A stretch of DNA of 64,000 nt. Source: Wolfiporia cocos. Taxonomy: Eukaryota; Basidiomycota; Agaricomycetes; Polyporales; Phaeolaceae. The notes under the pieces are model-generated. The model did not search any database. It had not been told where the DNA came from and saw nothing but the letters and a program-made list of their open reading frames with translations. Shown piece by piece: positions 12,101 through 21,692 of the stretch (within the stretch, counting starts at the first letter, position 1; each line of letters begins with the position of its first letter). Where the stretch lies: assembly GCA_029448655.1 (NCBI GenBank), contig JACCLO010000051.1, forward strand, positions 18,789 to 82,788, written 5' to 3'. Position numbers and translations under genes: made by a program.

Positions 12101-13187
12101 CTGGTTCAGGGGTTTTCTGTGCGAATTCTTGGGACTTCGTCAGCGCTTTCCTGACAGCATTGATGATTTGTATCTTTGTTCGGAACTTCTTTCGTGTTTC
12201 CCCTTTCTCTCCTATGATCCTAGGGTTATCTTTTGCAAAGCGTCGGATCGCTTCGTACTCCTCAGGAGTATAGAGCCGCTGTGCTGTTTCTTCTGGCTGG
12301 TCCGTAGATCCAAATCCTTTCTCCCCTCGTTCTGTTTCATCTAGGTCCTCGACCTCCAAAATGTCGGGGGTTAGGTGTCGTTCGAAAATTATCTGGGCTA
12401 TTCGCATGCCCGGGATAATTCTATGTGCTTTGTCTGAATAGTTGAAGACGATGGCTCCGACGTCTCCTCGGTAGTCCGAGTCTATGATTCCGGCCTGTAC
12501 TACCAGTCCGTGTCTGAGGGTGTTGCCTGATCGTCCGGCCAACCTTCCATACGATCCCTTCGGGATCTTCATTTTTACTCCTGTGGAGACGAGTTTCCAT
12601 CCTCCGGCGGGAATCTCGGTTTCTTCTGCAGCGTAAAGGTCATACCCTGCGGCTTCTTGGGTTCCCCTTGTCGGAATTTTCCCTTCTGGAGCAACTACCA
12701 TTTCCACCGTATCCATTTGGATCGTGGCTTCCGGTTTCTTTTCTTCTGCCCCTAGTATTGATCGTACATCGACTGTTTGGTCCTTCCAGTCGATTGTGGG
12801 GTTTTCGTCTTTTAGCCATCCATACCCTAGAATCATATTCTCTGTTCCGATCGATCCTACCAAGAATCGGACCTTTCGCGTTTTCTGGGTCTTCGGATAT
12901 CGTAGTAGTATGGTGGCTTCTCGGTCTATTCGCCCATCTTTGTTTTCTGTTCCGTCAACATTTTTGACGATAATCGGGTTCTTCAAGGGTTGCGTGGGCA
13001 CCTTGTATTTTTCTACCACTCTGCTGTGGATCAGGTTTGACATTGCTCCTGAGTCGATTAGTGCATTGCACTTCACGGGTTTTGCCAGCGTCATGATTAC
13101 CGGAATGAAGAGGGATCGATTCTTCTCGAACGAGGTAATTACATGCGCTGCTTTCTCGGAGGGTAAGACCGTGGGCTTCCCTCCTAG
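9180..13187 (-). pseudogene. pol of element E: protease-dUTPase-RT-RNase H-integrase-chromodomain (one stop, one frameshift)
   Basis: Counting from the ATG at 13094, DSGA (residues 14-17) is the aspartic protease. All five dUTPase motifs follow: AGYDLYA 149-155, GRLAGRSG 183-190, GIIDSDYRG 202-210, RIAQIIF 231-237 and RGEKGFGSTD 256-265. RT has YMDD at 529-532 and RNase H starts at ETDASQFA. Integrase has H892, H899, C929, C932 and the D964, D1025, E1061 triad, spaced D-35-E. A TGA at 9792-9794 interrupts the frame after the integrase core; CGA is a likely ancestor. The chromodomain (EEYEVEAILADRW, QYFVKWKGY) follows, with a one-base shift near 9273 before NSWEDEANLEHSKELI. The frame overlaps the end of gag in -1, so a -1 shift on the TTTT run near 13190 could make Gag-Pol; this is inference. 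Confidence 0.92.
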
Positions 13188-15019
13188 GCAAAATCCTGTT
13201 CTTCTACGAGCCGTGCTAGGAGCTCGGGGTTCTTGGCTTTCAGAGCCCTAATTGCTGTGACCGCTCTGTTAGCGGTGACATATTCAGTCTCTTCTTCGGA
13301 GACTTCTTCGATGCGAGCTTCTTGCTCGGCTTCTTCTTCTTCGGTTTTTCGAGTAGTCCGCCTAGGGCGGGCTGGTTTCCTCGGCCTCTTCGGGCAGTCT
13401 CGCGACATATGTCCTGGCTGATGACAGGTGAAGCATTTTCCTTTCTTGATGTGATCGTCCCTTTCCTGGGTGGTCATTCGATCTACATCCATTGCGTTCG
13501 GATCTTTCGGTGCGGTTGTCTGTGGAGCACTAGTGCGTCCGTTATTCTGGTTCGAGGCTTGCCAAGCCTTTTTCTTGACAAACGGTTTGTCCCGTTTCAA
13601 GAATATCTTGTACGTATTTTCATAGTACGAGGCAGCGGACTGCCATTCATCAATGGTTGCTGGTAGCGGTCGAACACCGATGATGTATCGGGTCGTGTGT
13701 TCGGGTAACCCTTTCTCAAAGAGGGTTATGAGCAACGCGTTTCCGTCCGCGCTGTATCGATCGTACTGGGCCTTTCCGGCCAAGTTGTTGAACTCGGTGA
13801 TATAATCATCAATGTCCTTCCTGTCCTGGGTTACGTCCAGGATTTTCTTCCGCGCCTTCTGTACCTCTTCGATGGCTCCGAAGGCTTTCTGGAAGTCTGC
13901 ATCAAACTGTGCAAGACTAGGTGGGAAGAATCGTTTCGTCTGGGGGTTCGTGTAAACCCGGTGGTAATTTTGTTTCCACTGGCCTGTTTTCCCCTTGTTC
14001 GAAATATAAGAGAGGATAAAGATCACTCTCTGAACGTCGTTCTGGAATGATGTTTCGTACATCGTAAACCAGGAATTGCACTGGTTTATGAAGTTCTGCA
14101 TGTCAGATCGTTCCCCGTCGAATACGTCTGGGGGATTGATCTTTATCATCGGGGGTCGGTAGTACGGGTTTGGCGCCGGAGGTTGAGGCTGCGGCGCATT
14201 CGGTGGTGGAGGTCCTCCTCCTCCCGGGTATCCTCCACCTGGGTTTCCTGGGTTTCCTCCGGGGTTCCCTGGGTTTCCTCCAGGGTTTCCTCCTCCGGGG
14301 TTCGCGGGGGTTCCTCCTCCGAATCCTCCAGGAGGGGGGGCATTCCCTCCTCCGAGTCCGAAGTTTCCTCCCAGTCCTCCTCCGCTTGTACCTGCGGAGG
14401 TTCGTCCAAATAGGCCTGAAGGCCATGTTCCTGGGTTTGTCGTTCCCATTCCTCCGCTTGGGCTAGTCCAAGACGGATTTCCTCCGCTACCCATTCCGGG
14501 TGCGTTCTGTGGGGGGTTTCCAAAGAGGTCTGTTCCTCCAGCCATAGGCCCAATCCCACTCTGCGCAAAAGCAGATATAAATCCTGGAGGGTCCTGTCCT
14601 CCGGTCTGGCTGTTATCTGTTCCTGTAAAATTTCCAGGATTTCTCCCATCATCTCCGATGCGCTCAATTCCTGCCATTCCTGTGGCGCCCGAAGGCTGAT
14701 TCGTATTTCCATCGGCATCGAAGGTTCTGTTGATGGTTTCGGTTTCGTTTTCGGTCAACGTCGCGGTTGACATCGGAGGGAGTTCTCCAAATCGTTCGAA
14801 CGCTTCACGCGTTATTTCCCAAGCGGTCGTTCTTGCGGAGGGGTATACTTCTACCCACTTCGATGCCCTATCTTCTCTTGGAATGACAACAATTCCTCCG
14901 CGGTTACGGAAGGCTCCAATGGTGTCAGTCCACTCGTATCGGTTGAGTCTGTAGACTCCCTGAATGTCCTCGGGCAAGAGTTCAATCAGTCGTGCTGGGA
15001 ATTCTGGTCCAAATATCAT
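13184..15019 (-). CDS. gag: gag of element E (capsid and nucleocapsid)
   Basis: 611 codons from an ATG 46 nt inside the 5' LTR. The N-terminal third is disordered, with a Gly/Asn/Pro repeat tract (NPGGNPGNPGG-type) at about residues 220-285. The capsid-like region follows (INPPDVFDGERSDMQNFINQ), which is the usual start of the Ty3 Gag core. The nucleocapsid knuckle CFTCHQPGHMSRDC (CX2CX4HX4C) is near residue 535, with a basic RPRKPARPRR tail and an acidic C-terminus. The stop is TAG at 13184-13186, and pol is in the -1 frame relative to it. Structural protein of the cytoplasmic virus-like particle (family knowledge). Confidence 0.92.
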   Translation of the reverse strand: MIFGPEFPARLIELLPEDIQGVYRLNRYEWTDTIGAFRNRGGIVVIPREDRASKWVEVYPSARTTAWEITREAFERFGELPPMSTATLTENETETINRTFDADGNTNQPSGATGMAGIERIGDDGRNPGNFTGTDNSQTGGQDPPGFISAFAQSGIGPMAGGTDLFGNPPQNAPGMGSGGNPSWTSPSGGMGTTNPGTWPSGLFGRTSAGTSGGGLGGNFGLGGGNAPPPGGFGGGTPANPGGGNPGGNPGNPGGNPGNPGGGYPGGGGPPPPNAPQPQPPAPNPYYRPPMIKINPPDVFDGERSDMQNFINQCNSWFTMYETSFQNDVQRVIFILSYISNKGKTGQWKQNYHRVYTNPQTKRFFPPSLAQFDADFQKAFGAIEEVQKARKKILDVTQDRKDIDDYITEFNNLAGKAQYDRYSADGNALLITLFEKGLPEHTTRYIIGVRPLPATIDEWQSAASYYENTYKIFLKRDKPFVKKKAWQASNQNNGRTSAPQTTAPKDPNAMDVDRMTTQERDDHIKKGKCFTCHQPGHMSRDCPKRPRKPARPRRTTRKTEEEEAEQEARIEEVSEEETEYVTANRAVTAIRALKAKNPELLARLVEEQDFA

Positions 15020-15053
15020 GTGCCCTTACACCGTGGTAGGTGAGGGTGTGATA

Positions 15054-15064
15054 AGCTCGACCTT
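15054..15064 (-). promoter_or_regulatory. Self-complementary primer-binding site of element E
   Basis: On the minus strand the 11 nt AAGGTCGAGCT begin 1 nt after the 5' LTR end. They are the exact complement of AGCTCGACCTT, found in the LTR at 15390-15400 about 35 nt downstream of the TATAAAAG box (15428-15435). That is where transcription should start, so the 5' end of the RNA can itself act as primer, as in Tf1. I found no need to invoke a tRNA 3' end. Confidence 0.8.
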
Positions 15065-15065
15065 C

Positions 15066-15772
15066 TGTTACGGGTCGAACACCCGTTCGTATATTCGAGT
15101 CGCGAATATAGATCGTTCTTCTGCATGTGGGCGTATAGCCGTATGCAAGGCAAATGCTCGTTAGATGCCTTCAAGTCCTAGGTGAAGTTCCTAGGAGATC
15201 GTATAATATCCAATACGCGTTAGAGGATATAATCTGTTCAGGTGCGAGTCGAATAGAATATAAGACTCGCCTAAGTCCGAGAAGTCAGTGTGCACTTCGA
15301 GGACTTAGTCGTTCGGTTGCTCGAGTGAGAAATACTGAGCGTAGTTTCCTACGTTTGAGAACGAGTATAAGACTTCTTGTTTATACAACAAGGTCGAGCT
15401 GAAGAGCCTTGACAATAAGTACATGAGCTTTTATACTACGCTGGGTTTTAGGGGTCAAGTCCATCCCAGATGCCACCGCTACTATCTACGCTATAGTATC
15501 AAACGTTTGATAAGTATGTAGTGATGTATCCGAAACGATAGATAGGGATGATGGTGGTTGAACACCATCTATAAGCTAATAAACGATGAAGGTGAAACGG
15601 TGGCAGAGTTGGATCTGCCAAAGGTGAAACGCGCCCTACATGCTAATACAACTGGGGATGCGCCCAGTAGAGTCACGAGTAGCCAGGGGGTTGGTTGCGC
15701 AACAAGTCCCTGTATCGTATTCGCCCGGTGGTGAGTTCTGTCGATATTCGAAAAATCAAAATAACCGTAACA
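15066..15772 (-). repeat. 5' LTR of element E
   Basis: 707 bp; on the minus strand it starts TGTTACGG and ends CCCGTAACA. A TATAAAAG box is at 15428-15435 (minus) and the inferred transcription start is at 15400. The same LTR at the left end gives an intact pair with duplication CTCCC. Confidence 0.95.
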
Positions 15773-15820
15773 CTCCCCAACCTGAGTTGCCCGAGAAAAT
15801 AGCCACGGACTGAAGTGGAT

Positions 15821-17569
15821 TAGTGATGTGCCAGGCCCAGCCCAGCTCAAAAGCCCCGGCTTCGGCCCGGCTTGGATGGCCCATGGCTTTTCAAAACCTC
15901 AGGCCAGGCCCTCATTGACAGCTCACGGCTTGGCCCGGCCTAGGTCCCAGCTTGGCCGCGGCCTACCACTGCTAAGATAATCGTCACTTTAGCTTCAGAG
16001 CTTGAGATTCACCTTTGCCAAACCTTTCCCAGATGAAATAGAACCTTTAATCCTCCGATCTATAGTAGGATTAAGCATGAAATAATCATTCACTAGCGCA
16101 GCATTCAGTAGCGTGCCTGCCATATGGGGGATCATATAGGCGCCCAAAAGTGAGTGGCAGGCTTCAACGTTGAGGACTTGACTTTTCTGTAGTTTTAAAT
16201 AAACAAGATAGGTGCACAATGATTGAGTTGAGCATATAACTGGCCTGTATGGGCTTATATTGTGCCTGCCAGATATTGTAGCCATTAAGATCCCTAGGCC
16301 AGGGCTCAACAGCTTGGCCTGGCCTGGCCTGTATCTCAGGCCGGGCCCTGGGCCGTCTCTGTCACAAGCCAATTTCCAAGCCTAGTAGAACATCCTAGGT
16401 TGACACCCCACTCACGCCTCTTGCACGCTAAAGCACTCCATCCAAGCCCAGCTGGATACGTACGGCAATGCTAGTAGAAGCCCTCCGATACACAAGTCAC
16501 TACGGGCACTAGCAGACCACCAGCAGTCCGAACCTTACACCAGTCCCAGTCCCCGGCAGTCAGTACAATACTGCCTAGTCCATACAACCTAGTCATGGGC
16601 CACCTCTAGGAACCACCAGCGTGGCTAGCACAGCAGTAACCCCAAGACAATCCAGGTTACCAGCCATCGCACATACACTACACACTAACTAGAGGAATGA
16701 CCTATATTATGCACGTGACCTAAACACTACGCCCAATGTCTCACATCTCTTACACCACAGACACTCGCCATTACTGGCATAGACATTCCCCATTACAGGC
16801 AGGCCCCGACCTGTATAGACTTCTGCCCGTGGGATGGCAGCAATCCCATACAAGCACTAGACCTATGCACCTACAGTCTACGAGTCTACGCCCTACGCCT
16901 TCCCTTCAGTACCGCAACCTCTGGGAACCCGGGCCGTGAACGATCGACCCTCAGTACCGTAACCTCGGGAACCTAGGCCACCAAAAGCACCTTCAGACCA
17001 CATCTTGTCAAACCACGCCATTGGAATGGTGCACCCCCTGCCTGGGATGGCAGCACATGACCTATGAGGAGCACTGGTCGTTATACCCTGATCGACGAAA
17101 ACCACCGATCATTACACCCGATCGAAGCACTGATCACCACCGCCATTACTGGTATCACCCGATCGACAAGAACCACTGATCGTAACCCGATCGATTGGCA
17201 ACCCCCCTGATCCAATCCCATCACACTACGTTGCTATGGACATCTCGCTACGTACCAGTGCTCCAATGCCATTACCGGCCCCATAGCTTAGACCAATTGT
17301 ATACCAGCAAGTAGATGACCCCATAGTCACGCGAGCCCCCACATGTACAAACAGTAGTAATATATAAGCCAGACAGTCTCGAGCATAAACCTCAGACTTG
17401 TCTTGGCCTCTTCTGGCTAGTAGTCCCAAATCAGGAAGGCACCTTTGTGTGAGCCCCCTTCCCCTGGTTGAGTGCTAGTTAGTAGCGTGTGTCAGTCTCA
17501 AGCCGTGCTGTAAAGCCCAGCTTGGCCCGGCCCAGCTCATGGCCCAAAGCTGGGCCTGGCACATCACTA
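15821..17569. mobile_element. hAT-like MITE copy F1, split by an LTR
   Basis: Ends are TAGTGATGTGCC and GGCACATCACTA, an inverted repeat, with the exact 8-bp duplication AAGTGGAT at 15813-15820 and 17570-17577. An 8-bp TSD and a TAGTG start are hallmarks of hAT elements. The internal sequence is non-coding and rich in GGCC/GGGCC words near both ends. A 1,135-bp LTR sits inside at 16360-17494; without it the MITE is about 610 bp. Confidence 0.85.
16360..17494 (+). mobile_element. Solo LTR inside MITE F1 (TSD GTCTC)
   Basis: Starts TGTCACAAGCC and ends GCGTGTGTCA, with duplications GTCTC at 16355-16359 and 17495-17499. A TATATAAG promoter motif is near 17370. Its GC-rich U3 holds no coding frame with recognisable motifs. 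It is younger than the MITE it interrupts. Confidence 0.85.
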
Positions 17570-17577
17570 AAGTGGAT

Positions 17578-17963
17578 GGGATGAAGGGTTAAGAAATCAA
17601 GAGCTGCTGATGGCAACGTGAGTATACGATTCCAATACAAGTCTTTGTCGATCAATCTGGGGATCCCTAGTCCTTTGACAAAACTCTCCAAAACCATGAA
17701 AGAGAAATTGTCCTGGCCATTCAGGATGACCTGGTTGGAATACAAGGGGCAGAGGAGTTGATAGAAAAACCTCAATATGAACACATGTTCAGTGATGTAA
17801 TTGAAGCGGCATGACATGACAGCAGAGGCATGATTGAAGTGATAAATATGAGTGAAGCTGCCCTGGCCATGTCATGGAGGGCATAAGCATACTGGGTGCC
17901 ATGAGCAGAGAGGAGGTTGAGAGTGTCACAGACTGCCTCGGGTAAGGCTCTTATAGATATCAC
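17578..17963 (-). pseudogene. Minus-strand coding remnant cut by MITE F1
   Basis: Two minus-strand frames read like one protein: ALPEAVCDTLNLLSAHGTQ at about 17940-17880, then FSFMVLESFVKGLGIP and RILTLPSAALDFL down to the MITE edge. The sense seems to continue past the MITE at 15773-15820 (HFSPWLFSRATQVG). I do not recognise the family. Frame breaks show it is degenerate. Confidence 0.4.
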
Positions 17964-17989
17964 ATGACTTGTTATTGTTTGTCTTAGGT

Positions 17990-18282
17990 TTGATAAGGTT
18001 TAGCTAGAATTCCCTGATACCTTAACAGTCATGCGCCCATACTTACAGTAGTGCCACCCATGTGACTCACCTTAGGTAGTGCACAGGCCACCTCTTTAGG
18101 GTAGACACAGTGTGTCCCCCTGTATGTACATATAGCGCGAGCTGAGGTCTTACAACCTCAGTTCTACTATTCTTGGCAACCAGGTCAATCCTCACTACCT
18201 CTGCGTGTGCGCCCGCCTGCGTCTTGGCAACACTACTTCTATACTCGCTAGTCTGTGGTGCAAGACTGCACATACCGCTGTT
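17990..18282 (+). mobile_element. LTR fragment with promoter dyad
   Basis: It has the typical promoter block: a TATA-like box followed by CTGAGG...CCTCAG at 18142-18161 and then TTCTACT. It ends near TGTTGTCA at 18282. The 5' end and the target duplication are not visible, so it is a truncated or eroded copy. Confidence 0.5.
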
Positions 18283-19706
18283 GTCAGAAAAATATTTTCT
18301 CTCGGGTTCTCCGGGCAGGTCTGGATGTGCCGAGATAGGCGAGGTGTTCGAGGGGTTGATGTCGAGTAGTTTTACCGGTTGAACGTAGCCTGTAGCGATT
18401 TAGAACTGCGGCGGTGCGTCGAATAAAGTGGAAATAATAGACATTGACTCGAAAATGTTTGTGACCGATTTCCTAAGTCCTAAGCGTACGCCTCGAGCGC
18501 AGCCCTTCGTCTGACTTCGTCTGGGTGGAATTCGATGATTTGCTCGTATCTACACATCGCCTAAATACATGGAGAGCCACGAAATTTTCTACAACATTTT
18601 AAGTGTCCTAAAATTTCGAGTGTGCACCCTACAAGCTAGACAATCCAGAGACGAACCCTGAGATGGTGAAGACTGTCCTGAAACACAAGCAAATTATTTT
18701 ATGAGACCGATCACCTGTAGATCTAGGGTGGTGCACCGAGGTTGGAGAGAAAAGACATGGAAAAAGCTATAGGAAGGCAGTTGGGGTTGGGCCAGACCTG
18801 GCTAGGCTAGAGAGCCTAGGGAAGCGTCAGATGGCACCTGTTTTGACTGGATGAGCAGCCAGATAGTGCCCGCAGGGCTTTTGCGACATTTCAGATTGTG
18901 CATGAGCCAGCGAAGGTTCACTGTACGAGTATGATCGAGGCCGATCATGATCGGTCAAGCTGTGGCTGAACTACCTCAGATGGGCATTCTGCCTACCAGC
19001 TGGCTTTCTGTGGTGTGTTCTGTGTCGTTTTGGTGTGTGTTTGATCGTGCCCTGGTATTCTTACATGTGTCTAAAGTCTATGGCACATTTATATTGCAGC
19101 CGCAGCCACGCGCGAGCTGGAACGGCCAAAGACAATCGAGGCAGGGCACCGGCCGTGCGGGCCGTCTGGTCCCTTGGGGACACCTGTTCCTGGCCGTGCA
19201 TGGCATCCCGTGCATGGTCCAGGAGCGCCATCCCTTCAGATATGAAGCTTATTGAGGAGGAGCTGGACTATAGGTATCAAGTTGCTGAGGATGAAGTGGA
19301 CGAGCAGTGTGAAGATGAAGAGGGAAACAGGGCAGAAAATTATAAAGACAAGGATGGGGATTTGGGTCTGGATGAGGACAGAGTTGACAATCTGGATGAC
19401 CTGCTCAGCAAGAATGGCTTTGCACCACTTTGAGCAATATACACAGCTTCTCAGATGTGCTCAGATTTTTGTAGTTTGAGCATTCTCAACATCATGTATA
19501 CCACTTATTTTGTACATTGTGATTCTACATGATGGTTCTGAGGCCTCTAGGTGTGCACCACATTGTGTGGCATATGCCACAGGCTATAGTATATCCACAT
19601 AGGTAAGCTGCAACAGCACTTTGCAATTCATATGCCAGCCTGACTACCAAACAACAATTCTATACCAGTCTGATGATTAGTTTCCCAGTCACACATTGAA
19701 TTTGAC
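18283..19706. other. Mostly unassigned; short acidic coding remnant near 19220-19433
   Basis: A plus-strand frame ends at 19433 with an acidic stretch (VDEQCEDEEGNRAENYKDKD) and the tail DDLLSKNGFAPL. It looks like the C-terminus of a degraded protein of unknown type. The rest shows neither LTR ends nor recognisable coding. Confidence 0.3.
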
Positions 19707-20333
19707 TAGTGATGTGCAGGCCCAGCCCAGCCCAAAAGCCCTGGCTTTGATGGCCCACCGCTTTTCAAAACCTCAGGCCGGGCCCTCACTGACAGCTCAC
19801 AGCTTGGCCCAGCCTGGGCCAGGGCCAAGCTGGGGCCTACCACTGCTAGGATAGTCATCACTATAGCCTTGAAAGTTTGAAATACACCATTTTCAATTGT
19901 TCCTTGATGAAAAGGAACATTGAGGCCTACAAATTATAGTGGTATTAAGTGTCAAAATAACCTTCCACCAGCATGGCATTCAGTAGTGCACCTGCCATAT
20001 GGGGTATTGTATAGGTGCCCAATGGTGAGTGGCAGGCTTCAACATTAAGGACATGACTTATTGGCTTTTTATGTAGTCTGAAATGAACAGCATATAATAC
20101 TATAGTTTAGTTAAGCATACTACTATCCTGTACAATCTTATATTGTAGTTGCCAGACATTGTAGCCATTAAGGTCACCAGGCTGGGGCTCAACAGCTCAG
20201 CCTGGCTCAGCCTGAGATACAAGCTGGGCCCTGGGCCATCTCAAGCCATGTTGTAAAGCCTAGCTCACCCCAGCCCAAGTAGGGCTTGGCCCAGCTTGGC
20301 TCTGGCCTCAAGCCAGGCCTGGCACATCACCTA
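19707..20333. mobile_element. hAT-like MITE copy F2
   Basis: The end words match F1 and F3 (TAGTGATGTGC on the left, GGCACATCACCTA on the right), about 627 bp, same internal layout. The flanks share TTTGACT, which fits a slightly eroded 8-bp duplication. It carries more substitutions than F1 and F3, so it is probably an older copy. Confidence 0.75.
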
Positions 20334-20590
20334 GTTTGACTGACATTGATAAGATACCTTCAGAGTGGCGATTGAATGCTACTCTGCTGTTGATATTATC
20401 AGCACTTATCTACAGAGATCAGATCCTTCCTTGATTGGCAAGTACCTCCAGCACTGCTCCAGCACTGGTAAGTCATCTCTGTCAGGAATTAGAACCAGTT
20501 GTAATCACTTCAAATCAGTTCACACCTCATACAGTTCAATCCAAAGACAAACCAGTTCTACCCAAATCCTATAACCACCCCACATTAATG

Positions 20591-21209
20591 TGTCACAAGA
20601 AATTGTGGCGTCATTTTCCCCATTTTTCCATGTTTTTATGCCAAAATGCTGGTTTTTAGCCGCTCGTAGGACAGCACGTGCATAGGTAGATAAATGCTTT
20701 ATCTTATCTAGCTACATCACGGTCTTTCGTCATCACTAGGTAACAACGTCACCTTGTATTGTAGCACATGACTTGACTGCACACAGACCACACCTTTAGG
20801 GCAAGGCAGTTAGGTAGTTAGGGAGTTGCTGCATGTATATATACTTGGTGACGTCTGAGGTACTCCTCAGACTTAGTATCTCAGCCTAGGGGGTGTGTCC
20901 CCTGGCAACCTCTCAAAACCCTCTGCTGCCTGGCTTGAGTGTAACAGCGAACTGCATTAGCAACAAGCCCGCTGCTCTCTCCTTGAGGGTGGGGGCCTCT
21001 TTCAATATTATTCTTGCTTCACTCTCTGCTCGCTAGTCTGGGGGCATTGTGGTACACTCATGGGTTGTGACCTCAGGCATTCGGTGAGGCATCTCAATAG
21101 ATGCAGCCTCCTGTTCTCCCCTTACGAGGATGGGGGCCCTGTAGGGCGGATATATAGGATATATAGGGGTTCCCCCGCTTAGGCAGGTAGCATGGTGGTT
21201 ACCGTGTCA
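20591..21209 (+). mobile_element. Solo LTR related to the one at 38756
   Basis: Starts TGTCACAAGAAA and ends TTACCGTGTCA. It has TATATATA followed by the dyad GTCTGAGG...CCTCAGAC at 20853-20872. The U5 resembles the LTR at 38756-39358 (shared 'cctagggggtgtgtcccctgg'-like and 'ctagtctgggggcat' words). The flanks (T AATG and T ATCA) do not match, so the 5-bp duplication is lost or the copy is recombinant. Confidence 0.65.
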
Positions 21210-21314
21210 TATCACAACATCTCAGAAGCCCAAGAAACTGTTCTAATACTCCCAACAAAACAAAGCTACCACAAGGCAATATCTAAACATAAGGTTTATC
21301 AAATTCCTGATCTA

Positions 21315-21690
21315 TGTCACAGATCTGGGACATTCTACGAATTTTTCTATATTTTTACCTATTTTTCTGGCATTTCTACGAGCTTATTTACACTTACACT
21401 TGTAACCGCCCATAGACACGTCCATGTACACAAACAACACATACATAACATGCATGTCCAAACTAGTTACTCAGCGGACTAGTTCTCCGAAGTCACACCC
21501 CTTAGTAATATCCCAATACCAGGCTATGTCACTAGGGATGACATGGAATACCGTGTGTATCATGCAATGGGGAATACCCCCCTAATATAACCCTATACTC
21601 CTGATGAGGAGGAGCAGGCTATGTCCTGCCTATAAGATGCAGGTCACCATGCATGTCATAAGTCTCAGTGGTCGAGTATGACACGGATAA
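21315..21690 (+). mobile_element. 5' part of an LTR related to solo LTR A
   Basis: Begins TGTCACAGATCTGG, then AT-rich repeats and 'ctcagcggacta' and 'atcccaataccaggctatg' blocks, which match the reverse complement of LTR A. It stops near 21690 without reaching a promoter, where the TRIM begins. Confidence 0.55.
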
Positions 21691-21692
21691 CT

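Larger units (their letters stand above)
7325..15772 (-). mobile_element. Element E: nearly complete chromodomain Ty3/gypsy retrotransposon with dUTPase
   Basis: Two 707-bp direct repeats (7325-8031 and 15066-15772) start TGTTACGGGTC and end ACCGTAACA. The exact 5-bp duplication CTCCC flanks the whole element (7320-7324 and 15773-15777). On the minus strand the order is 5' LTR (right), self-priming PBS, gag, protease, dUTPase, RT, RNase H, integrase, chromodomain, a post-pol open region, PPT (AGGGAGGGGCTGA) and 3' LTR (left). The order protease-RT-RNase H-integrase-chromodomain makes it a chromovirus-type Metaviridae element. I count only four differences between the LTRs, so insertion was recent. 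One nonsense codon and one frameshift in pol suggest this copy is no longer autonomous. Confidence 0.95.

Noticed and set aside
9657..13251. Plus-strand open frames across pol of E.
   Set aside because: They are antisense to conserved RT, RNase H and integrase sequence.
14103..14718. Extra long open frames overlapping gag of E.
   Set aside because: They are by-products of the Gly/Pro-rich repeat tract, which removes stops in other frames; the gag frame continues in both directions with known domains.
17924..17963. TGTCACAGACTGCC as a possible LTR start.
   Set aside because: It lies inside a minus-strand coding remnant (CDTLN) and no matching end or duplication fits.
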